From Nostoc commune NIES-4072 (lineage in GTDB: Bacteria > Cyanobacteriota > Cyanobacteriia > Cyanobacteriales > Nostocaceae): a stretch of DNA of 64,000 nt. Of the stretch, positions 57,781 through 64,000 are shown one piece after another. Numbering within the stretch: position 1 is the stretch's first letter; each line of letters begins with the position of its first letter. The position numbers were made by a program, and so were the translations under genes. The stretch lies in the NCBI RefSeq assembly GCF_003113895.1, contig NZ_BDUD01000001.1:124001-188000 (forward strand), read 5' to 3'. Under the pieces are notes generated by a model. That model had not been told where the DNA came from, ran no database searches, and saw only the letters and a program-made list of their open reading frames with translations.

Positions 57781-57959
57781 GGTTCAAAAACTGGTGCAAC
57801 TTCAATATCCTCTGGTAGCGGAAAAGAATTTACTAGATTAGCGATCGCACTAATTCTCTCAAAATTTGCCACCACACCATCACGATACTCATCCCTTAGC
57901 TGCAAATCCAACAACAACGCCATAAGATCAACATATTCATCTACATTAAATCTTTCCAT
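57777..57959 (-). CDS. DUF4089 (AtzG-like) small subunit
   Basis: ATG at 57959 (MERFNVDEYVDLMALLLDLQ) is preferred over 58007, because the extra N-terminus (NWYNEPRRRQGRKEE) is translated repeat DNA. 60 residues, DUF4089/AtzG type: LRDEYRDGVVANFERISAIANLVNSFPLP. In the characterised system AtzG stabilises AtzE; this gene overlaps the atzE-like gene by four bases. Confidence 0.88.
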   Translation of the reverse strand: MERFNVDEYVDLMALLLDLQLRDEYRDGVVANFERISAIANLVNSFPLPEDIEVAPVFEP

Positions 57960-57995
57960 CTCTTCTTTGCGTCCTTGGCGTCTTCGCGGTTCGTT

Positions 57996-58098
57996 ATACC
58001 AATTCAATTAATGATTGCAACACATCCTTGGGTAAAGACGCGATGAATCGCGTCTCTACAAAGGGTCTATTTGTCGCATTCTTTTTTCAAATTGGTAT
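57996..58098. repeat. MITE-like element, 103 bp
   Basis: Terminal inverted repeats ATACCAATT (57996-58004) and AATTGGTAT (58090-58098) enclose a central palindrome, AGACGCGATGAATCGCGTCT (58034-58053). The last base of the element is the last base of the DUF952 stop codon. No transposase gene. The class resembles the inverted repeat at 13217-13281. Confidence 0.7.
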
Positions 58099-58448
58099 TA
58101 TTCTAAACTTATAACCTCTTTCGGCAACACAAAAAATCCATTCTCCCCCGCCTCAAAATCAACAACCTGAAACACAGCATCAATATTCAACTCACCATAA
58201 ATATGAGGAAATAAATTACCTACCTCCGCAGCTTCATAACGAATTTCAGCTTTAACTTGTTCAGAATCAATGCAAAGAATTACCAAACCCTTTTGATTAA
58301 CAAAAAAGCGATTCGCCACCCAGATAACTTGTGCTGCTGTCGAACAGTGGATAAATCCTTCCGAGTCTAACGTATCACCCCGATAGGTTCCAAGAATTTT
58401 TGCTTGTTCCCATTGTTTGCTTTTGGTGATATGTAAAATAGTGTTCAT
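58098..58448 (-). CDS. DUF952 domain protein
   Basis: 116 residues. DUF952 signature: ILHITKSKQWEQAKILGTYRGDTLDSEGFIHCST, then LVILCIDSEQVKAEIRYE, and FPHIYGELNIDAVFQVVDFE. The family has an ADP-ribosyltransferase-like fold, function unknown. Its stop codon is formed by the end of a MITE-like element, so the natural C-terminus may be slightly changed. It is divergent from the glutaredoxin gene. Confidence 0.9.
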   Translation of the reverse strand: MNTILHITKSKQWEQAKILGTYRGDTLDSEGFIHCSTAAQVIWVANRFFVNQKGLVILCIDSEQVKAEIRYEAAEVGNLFPHIYGELNIDAVFQVVDFEAGENGFFVLPKEVISLE

Positions 58449-58464
58449 GGTAATTAATTAACTA

Positions 58465-58752
58465 ATGCGATTAATTTTATACAGTAAACCTGGCTGTCAT
58501 TTATGTGAAGGCTTGCAAGAAAAGCTAGAACAAATCCAAAATCTTAGTTTCGAGTTGGAAGTTAGGGATATTACGACTCGTGAAGATTGGTTTAGTGCAT
58601 ATCAGTATGAGGTGCCGGTACTTTATTTATCGAACCGCCAAGACGCCAAGGGCGCGGAGGGAGAAATTATAGAAGCACCATTGCCTCGTCCTTCTCCTCG
58701 TGCTAGTGTGCAGCAGTTGGAGCAAATGTTGCGTAAGTATTTAGCCAATTAG
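58465..58752 (+). CDS. Glutaredoxin-like (DUF836) protein
   Basis: 95 residues. LILYSKPGCHLCEGLQEKLEQ has a CxxC redox motif (10 and 13), followed by ITTREDWFSAYQYEVPVLYL with the cis-Pro. A stretch NRQDAKGAEGEI (about 57-68) matches the genome repeat CGCCAAGACGCCAAG and is probably an in-frame insertion after the cis-Pro strand. It is a thiol-disulphide protein of the DUF836 type. The neighbour murE is 53 bases downstream. Confidence 0.9.
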   Translation: MRLILYSKPGCHLCEGLQEKLEQIQNLSFELEVRDITTREDWFSAYQYEVPVLYLSNRQDAKGAEGEIIEAPLPRPSPRASVQQLEQMLRKYLAN

Positions 58753-58805
58753 AAAAAAATAATGCAGAATAAGCGCAAGATTAAGAAGGTGACGAGGTTC
58801 ACAAA

Positions 58806-60305
58806 ATGAAATTGCGGGAATTACTAACGGCGGTGGACAGTGTTGAACAATTGCCTAGCCATCCGATGGAAGATGTGGAAGTTAGGGGTTTGAAGACGAA
58901 TTCCCATGCTTGTAGTGCGGGAGATTTGTTTATTGGGATGCCAGGAACGCGGGTTGATGGTGGGGAATTTTGGCAAAGTGCGATCGCATCCGGGGCTGTA
59001 GCTGCGATCGTTTCTCCCGAAGCTGCACAAAAAAATCCTCCCACAAATGAGGCTGTGGTCATTAGTGCAAGTAACATAACTCAAGCTTGTGCCCAGATAG
59101 CTAGTGCTTTTTACGGTTATCCGGGGCGAAAACTCAAGCTGGTGGGTGTGACTGGTACAAATGGCAAAACTACAACTACTCATCTGATTGAATTTCTGCT
59201 CATTAAAGCTAATCTAGCTACAGCTTTAATGGGAACTCTCTACACTCGTTGGGCAGGTTTTGAGCAAACTGCTGCCCATACTACGCCCTTTGCGGTGGAA
59301 CTGCAACAGCAGTTAGCAGAGGCTGTAAAGGCTGGTAGTGAATTCGGAGTGATGGAAGTAAGTTCTCACGCTTTAGCCCAAGGTAGAGTGTTGGGTTGTG
59401 AATTTGAGGTGGCGGTATTCAGTAATCTTACCCAAGACCATCTCGATTATCACACCGATATGGAAGATTACTTTGCCGCTAAAGCGTTGTTATTTAGCCC
59501 TAAGTATCTCAAGGGACGAGCAATAATTAATGCTGATGATTCTTACGGTAAGCGGTTAATTGCCTCGTTAGATTCTCAGCGCGTTTGGAGTTACAGTGTC
59601 AACGATAACAGCGCTGATTTATGGATGAGTGATTTAAGTTACCAGCCAAATGGTGTCAGTGGTACATTACATACACCAAAAGGTGATGTAGCTTTTCGAT
59701 CGCCACTAGTCGGTCAATATAATTTAGAAAATCTTCTTGCAGCCGTAGGAGCAGTTTTACACTTAGGACTAGATTTGCAGTTAGTAGCGTCTGTGATACC
59801 TGAGTTTCCCGGAGTTCCCGGACGGATGGAAAGGGTACAAATTGATGCTAACCAAGATATAAGCGTGATTGTGGATTATGCCCACACACCGGATAGCTTG
59901 GAGAATTTACTGAAAGCGGCACGCCCGTTTATACCTGGTAAAGTGATTTGTGTGTTTGGTTGTGGAGGCGATCGCGATCGCACTAAGCGCCCAAAAATGG
60001 GTAAAATTGCGGCTGAGTTAGCTGATGTTGCAGTGGTGACATCGGACAACCCCCGGACTGAAGACCCAGAACGGATTTTGCAAGATATTTTAGCGGGAAT
60101 TGCTGACACAATACAACCAACTGTAATTTGCGATCGGGCTACTGCAATTCGTACCGCAATTTTACAAGCACAACCCGGTGATGGAGTGTTACTTGCTGGT
60201 AAAGGTCACGAAGACTACCAAATTCTCGGCACCGAAAAAATCCATTTTGATGACCGAGAACACGCACGCGACGCTTTGCATCAAAGACTGAACATACAAG
60301 CCTAA
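58806..60305 (+). CDS. murE: UDP-N-acetylmuramoyl-tripeptide synthetase MurE
   Basis: 499 residues. It adds meso-diaminopimelate to UDP-MurNAc-Ala-Glu. The P-loop is GVTGTNGKTTTTH, and the DNPR motif (TSDNPRTEDP) shows meso-DAP specificity. Full family length, with the Mur N, central and C domains. It follows the glutaredoxin gene with 53 bases between; a heptamer tandem repeat begins three bases after the stop codon. Confidence 0.97.
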   Translation: MKLRELLTAVDSVEQLPSHPMEDVEVRGLKTNSHACSAGDLFIGMPGTRVDGGEFWQSAIASGAVAAIVSPEAAQKNPPTNEAVVISASNITQACAQIASAFYGYPGRKLKLVGVTGTNGKTTTTHLIEFLLIKANLATALMGTLYTRWAGFEQTAAHTTPFAVELQQQLAEAVKAGSEFGVMEVSSHALAQGRVLGCEFEVAVFSNLTQDHLDYHTDMEDYFAAKALLFSPKYLKGRAIINADDSYGKRLIASLDSQRVWSYSVNDNSADLWMSDLSYQPNGVSGTLHTPKGDVAFRSPLVGQYNLENLLAAVGAVLHLGLDLQLVASVIPEFPGVPGRMERVQIDANQDISVIVDYAHTPDSLENLLKAARPFIPGKVICVFGCGGDRDRTKRPKMGKIAAELADVAVVTSDNPRTEDPERILQDILAGIADTIQPTVICDRATAIRTAILQAQPGDGVLLAGKGHEDYQILGTEKIHFDDREHARDALHQRLNIQA

Positions 60306-60742
60306 TTTGGGCATTGGGCATTGGGCATTGGGCATTGGGCATTGGGCATTGGGAATTGGGCATGGGAAAGAGGACTTGGGGACTCTTGAGAATTGGGGAC
60401 AAGGGGAAACACTTTAGGACTTACGCACACTCTACGAATTCTCGGCGCTCTTGGCGTCTTGGCGGTTCGAGAAATTAAGCTTTTTAGCAATTTTTGCGTA
60501 AGTCCTAACTTGTTGCAAGTTCTAATTTAAGTCCCCTTGTCCCCTTGTCCCCTTGTCTCCCCTGCCCCTCTCTGCCTCTTCCCCTACTCCCTCATTCCCC
60601 ACTCCCCACTCCCCACTCCCTCGTAGATGTAGTTTTTTATAGTTAATGTTTATTTCGGTGGGATTTTTGTAAAAAATGCACACATAAAGGTGAAAATCGA
60701 AGACAGAGTTATTTCTTGCTTCATTCAAGTTGTGCTTAACTC
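60306..60742. other. Intergenic with TTGGGCA and CTTGTCCC tandem repeats
   Basis: Six TTGGGCA heptamers at about 60307-60365; three GTCCCCTTGTCCCCTT-type units and CCCCACTCCCCACTCC runs at about 60530-60625. Short frames here are repeat artefacts. Confidence 0.85.
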
Positions 60743-62221
60743 ATGAATGTTTCTCTGGCTAAGGATCTGTCTGTTTATCAACTAGTTATGGGAGTGCAAG
60801 CGCCTCCTAAACCATTGTCCCTCAGTCCTGCTACTCTGCTATCACTGGTGAGAGCGCAAATTGACTTACTAATTGAGCAGCAAATTGCAGCTACTTTATG
60901 GCTGAAGCTACCACCAGAAAAAATTTGGCAATCAGAACTAGCGCGTTATCAATCCTCGGTAGGTGCGTCTAGTCTCATTTATACTTGCCAAATTGACGAG
61001 AGTGAAAAAAGAGAAGATGAGGGAGCAGGGGAAGTAGGGGAAGAAAATACCCCCTTATCTTCCTCATCTCCCTCATCTTCTTTATCCCCCTTATTCCCTC
61101 ATCATGTCCGCGTTCACCTATCACCAGATAGCCAAATGCGACGGGAAAACTTTCTGATGGTGTTATCGCCCCAGTTTTGCAGTTTAATTTTGGCTAATCG
61201 ACCACTTAAAAAACACAAAAATAAGACATCGGGGAAGGTAAATACTAATAAAAACCAACCGTTACTAATTATAAATAGTCTTGAAGGGAGAATAATTCAA
61301 CAAGTATTAGATGGTATCGAACAAGCAATTACCCCAGAATCATCTCCAATTCCTGTTGATTTTACTTGTCCAACTGCGCCCCAAGGCGCACTGATGAATC
61401 AACTGTTTGCAAAACAACTTTTGCGACAAGATGAAATTAATCGTCAAATCATCGCAGTACGCACCACCAAGTTGCAACAGCAAAATCAAGAACTACAAAA
61501 TAAAGAGCAACTTAAAGATGAATACTTAAAAAATGTGTGTCAGGAATTGCGTACACCCTTGACGCACATGAAGACAGCACTTTCATTATTGAATTCCCCT
61601 AATCTTAAACCCCCCCAGCGACAACGTTATTTACAAATGTTAAATACCCAGTGCGATCAGCAAAATTCCCTGATTACTGGTTTGTTGGAACTGGTGCAGA
61701 TGGAACGTAATTTAGAAGGAACAGCTTTAGAGTCGGTGCGACTCTCAGATATTGTACCGGGAGTAGTTAGTACTTACCAACCTCTAGCCCAAGAAAAAGG
61801 GATTATGCTAGCCTACACCGTACCCACTGAACTTCCATCTATTTGGTGTGTGACTGGTGGGCTGAGGCAGATTGTGATTAATCTGCTGCATAACAGCATT
61901 AAGTTTACTCCTAATGGGGGTGAAGTATGGGTGCGTGCCCGAATTCAAGGCGATTATGTCCAATTAGAATTCCGCGACACAGGTATTGGTATTGCCGAAA
62001 GCGAGATTCCTAGAATATTTGACCGATTTTATCGTGTGCGTACAACAGCAAATGAAGATTATGGTGGTGCTGGGTTGGGGTTAACAATTGTACAGCAATT
62101 GCTGGTGCGCTCTGGCGGTTCTATTTCTGTGAAAAGTAAATTATATGAAGGTTCCACATTTACAGTGCAACTGCCAAGCGTTGGCGATACCCCAAAAGCG
62201 ATCGCAATAGAAAATGAGTGA
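60743..62221 (+). CDS. Histidine kinase-like protein with Gln in place of the H-box His
   Basis: 492 residues. Residues 1-230 resemble a DICT-type sensory region (SVYQLVMGVQAP, ENFLMVLSPQFCSLILANRP, LLIINSLEGRIIQQVLDGIE). A coiled coil (about 235-262) leads to the DHp helix NVCQELRTPLTHMKTALSLL, where the phospho-acceptor His is Gln267 (codon CAG, 61541-61543). The ATPase part is intact: NLLHNSIKFTPNGG (N box), DTGIGI (G1), FYR..G (F box), GAGLGLTIV (G2). Residues 86-121 (REDEGAGEVGEENTPLSSSSPSSSLSPLF) are translated genome repeat. It cannot autophosphorylate in the usual way, so it may act as a phosphatase-type or pseudokinase sensor. Confidence 0.88.
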   Translation: MNVSLAKDLSVYQLVMGVQAPPKPLSLSPATLLSLVRAQIDLLIEQQIAATLWLKLPPEKIWQSELARYQSSVGASSLIYTCQIDESEKREDEGAGEVGEENTPLSSSSPSSSLSPLFPHHVRVHLSPDSQMRRENFLMVLSPQFCSLILANRPLKKHKNKTSGKVNTNKNQPLLIINSLEGRIIQQVLDGIEQAITPESSPIPVDFTCPTAPQGALMNQLFAKQLLRQDEINRQIIAVRTTKLQQQNQELQNKEQLKDEYLKNVCQELRTPLTHMKTALSLLNSPNLKPPQRQRYLQMLNTQCDQQNSLITGLLELVQMERNLEGTALESVRLSDIVPGVVSTYQPLAQEKGIMLAYTVPTELPSIWCVTGGLRQIVINLLHNSIKFTPNGGEVWVRARIQGDYVQLEFRDTGIGIAESEIPRIFDRFYRVRTTANEDYGGAGLGLTIVQQLLVRSGGSISVKSKLYEGSTFTVQLPSVGDTPKAIAIENE

Positions 62222-62421
62222 TCATTTACAATTATCCCCTGAGTTAACTTTGTGATGCTATAGCAATCCTATTTGAGTTATGAAAATTTTAGTTATTAGT
62301 CATTAGTACCAATGGCTAATGACTAATAACTAGATTTACCCACGGCAATTCAATAAAACGAGCGTAGGCGTAGCCCGCCGCAGGCATCGCACAAGCGTGT
62401 CACAAAGACTTACGATGATTC

Positions 62422-63090
62422 TTAGCTAGAAGTTTTTGGTAGCGCGGCGCTAATTTGGCGGAGCATCATAACTTGCCAATAAGGTACAGGAGCCAGCAAT
62501 ACAGTACCAGTTCCCTCAAAAGTATTGACGATAAACTCACCAGAAGTCATCGAACCTAAAAGAGATTTGGTAGCTTTTTCAACGCGATAATTTAAGGTAC
62601 TTGTGCGAGCTATGGCAAAATTTCCATCCACAACTAATCGGTCATTTCGCAAATTTATTACTTCTACAGGGCCTTGTGCTGCCATCACTACTGTACCCCT
62701 GCCTTTAACTTTTGTTTGAAACAATCCCTCGCCACCAATTAAGCCTGATACAAATTTGTTGCGTTCAACTCCTACTTCTACAGTGCCATCACTAGCCCAA
62801 TAAGCGCCACTATCTAAAATCCATTCACTACCGTCTAATTCTAAAATGTGATATCCCGATAACGAAGGCTCTAAATATAATTCACCAGTGCCTGTATATG
62901 TAGGACGGAAAATATTTTCTCCCGTGGCTAGGGATTTTAAAAACCCGCCTGCTGAAGGAGCTTTAGATTGCATCTGAATGTTGCCACGTATATAGTACAT
63001 AGCACCAGATTCAGTTCGGACTGTTTCGTTTTGTAAAGTTACCTTGACTAAACGTAAGCTTTCTTTCTCTATTACTTCAAAACCTGCCAT
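62422..63090 (-). CDS. AIM24 family protein
   Basis: 222 residues of the AIM24 (DUF124) type, a double beta-prism fold: VRTESGAMYYIRGNIQMQSK, ATGENIFRPTYTGTGELYLEPSLSGYHILEL, GGEGLFQTKVKGRGTVVMAAQGPVEVINL, GEFIVNTFEGTGTVLLAPVPYW. Function in bacteria is unknown. AAAAGGAAAA precedes the ATG. It is isolated on both sides. Confidence 0.9.
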   Translation of the reverse strand: MAGFEVIEKESLRLVKVTLQNETVRTESGAMYYIRGNIQMQSKAPSAGGFLKSLATGENIFRPTYTGTGELYLEPSLSGYHILELDGSEWILDSGAYWASDGTVEVGVERNKFVSGLIGGEGLFQTKVKGRGTVVMAAQGPVEVINLRNDRLVVDGNFAIARTSTLNYRVEKATKSLLGSMTSGEFIVNTFEGTGTVLLAPVPYWQVMMLRQISAALPKTSS

Positions 63091-63520
63091 AATTTTCCTT
63101 TTAATGTTTGCAGAAAGGTGTTCTTGGCTCTTAACTAGAATTTATATACATTGTTGCCATCTATTTTTACAGATGGCAAGTCAGAAAAATTTAATCAGAT
63201 TGTTAAACAAAGTCTATTTGATGAAAATGAATTATCTGTGTTCAAAAAAAATAGGTCAACCTAATTAAACATAAAATCCTTAGTAAATAGATCCCCGAAT
63301 TCTCTGAAAAGTTGGGGATCTATTGTTGTGTTTTATATCTACTCATCTACTGTTTAATTTAGCGTGAGTTCTACGGGTTATATTGTGTCCGCATAAATTA
63401 GTCGAATAAAAAGATATCTCCCTAGCTTTACTACGTAAAACCAGGGAGAGGTTTGTCGAACTCAGGTTAATTTAGAGTGAATATTTATAATTTTGAAAAA
63501 TAGTTGATGAATCTTCACTC
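63091..63520. other. Intergenic with one dispersed repeat
   Basis: GATCCCCGAATTCTCTGAAAAG / GTTGGGGATC around 63288-63318 forms a hairpin, and ACGTAAAACCAGGGAGAGGTTTG at about 63434-63456 is a copy of the dispersed repeat found at 7727-7750. A 74-codon frame at 63044-63268 is not supported. Confidence 0.55.
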
Positions 63521-64000
63521 TTAAGCTTTAGCTCCAAATTGATGTTTATTGCTAACTTCTAGAGGGAGGAAAATCGTCAAAACTTCCCCATAGTGTGGAC
63601 GCTGGCGCACAATCAATTTACCGCCGATCGCTTGAAACAAATGCTTGGTTGCGGCGATATTCAAACTAATCGTACCCGTTTCTGGTTGGAACATCAGCAA
63701 TTGACCTAGAGCTTTGCGAATTGGTGGGGTTGCAGGTATAGCGGCTTTACTTGAATCTTTGCATCCAAATTGGGGTGATAATTGTAACTTTAGTTGATCT
63801 CCCGCCGGAATGACTTGTACTTGAATATGGCTACCAGCAGGTAAGCTGCGAGTGAAATTCTCTATCAAACCAGTGAGTACCTGATCTAGTATCATGGGAT
63901 TACTCACCACAGTTGGTAGTTGCTGGGGTAAAACGACATTTAAAGTTAAGCTCCGCCGATGCGCGGCTTGTTCCCAACGGGGAATGCTCTGTTGCAACAC
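63521..64000 (-). CDS. Histidine kinase, C-terminal ATPase part (runs off the right edge)
   Basis: 159 residues visible, open to the right edge. They show a HATPase_c-like layout: QVLTGLIENFTRSLPAGSHIQVQVIPAGDQLKLQLSPQ (N-box-like with ENF), SLNIAATKHLFQAIGGKLIVRQRPHYGEVLTIFLPLE at the end. The G1 box is poorly conserved and a 20-residue insertion replaces the usual loop, so the domain is divergent. The N-terminal sensor region lies outside the window. Confidence 0.75.
   Translation of the reverse strand: MLQQSIPRWEQAAHRRSLTLNVVLPQQLPTVVSNPMILDQVLTGLIENFTRSLPAGSHIQVQVIPAGDQLKLQLSPQFGCKDSSKAAIPATPPIRKALGQLLMFQPETGTISLNIAATKHLFQAIGGKLIVRQRPHYGEVLTIFLPLEVSNKHQFGAKA

Overview
The window looks like the chromosome of a filamentous, nitrogen-fixing, Nostoc/Anabaena-like cyanobacterium. 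The signs are very frequent GCGATCGC (HIP1-type) octamers, many heptamer and GGGGATGA/CCCAATG-type short tandem repeats, a stand-alone nifH, XisH/XisI homologues, a KaiB-like protein, a WYL regulator next to type I-D cas genes, and the bifunctional sterol desaturase/SDR gene. No tRNA, rRNA, complete insertion sequence or prophage was recognised.

Layout. 1-7655 is a defence and toxin-antitoxin island. A type I-D CRISPR operon reads leftward (DUF433 antitoxin, DUF5615 PIN-like toxin, cas3', small winged-helix protein, DUF1016 PD-(D/E)XK protein, cas10d running off the left edge). Two decayed CRISPR repeats abut the 3' end of cas3'. A divergent WYL regulator and a DUF4160/DUF2442 pair read rightward. 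8365-10912 is an APH-like kinase plus a HopA1-family protein, the enzyme combination of class V lanthipeptide synthetases. 11143-12036 is nifH, with over 1.1 kb of non-coding DNA upstream. 13.2-13.8 kb holds repeats and a gene relic. 13865-18758 is an RND pump with its adaptor. 19200-20457 is a DAHP synthase gene whose leader encodes an aromatic-rich peptide followed by mutually exclusive antiterminator and terminator pairings; I regard this as the strongest new observation.

20.9-31.4 kb is mixed: a J-domain/pentapeptide protein, DUF72, a sterol desaturase/SDR fusion, a VapBC-like pair, xisI with an amber-interrupted xisH, ahcY and an MscS channel. 31.8-37.1 kb has a second RND pump without an adaptor gene, a DUF6918-like protein and an M23 peptidase. 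A small CRISPR array with the same repeat as the decayed copies near cas3' lies at 37.1-37.3 kb, with its probable leader to the right. 37.7-44.9 kb has a protein ending in a KaiB-like domain, pilT, wecB, an SH3/peptidoglycan-binding protein and a receiver-only response regulator. 45.1-47.6 kb holds three tandem Crp/Fnr paralogues.

48-64 kb holds a quinone-oxidoreductase-like dehydrogenase between two copies of a palindromic repeat, a B12-dependent ribonucleotide reductase with two inteins (one with a damaged endonuclease motif), two GNAT acetyltransferases, an AtzG/AtzE-like pair, DUF952, a glutaredoxin-like protein, murE, a histidine kinase whose H-box histidine is glutamine, an AIM24 protein, and the C-terminal part of another histidine kinase running off the right edge.

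A general theme is that the dispersed low-complexity repeats of this genome have entered coding sequences in frame: both an RND pump and a histidine kinase have loops made of them, and several proteins have C-terminal tails made of them.
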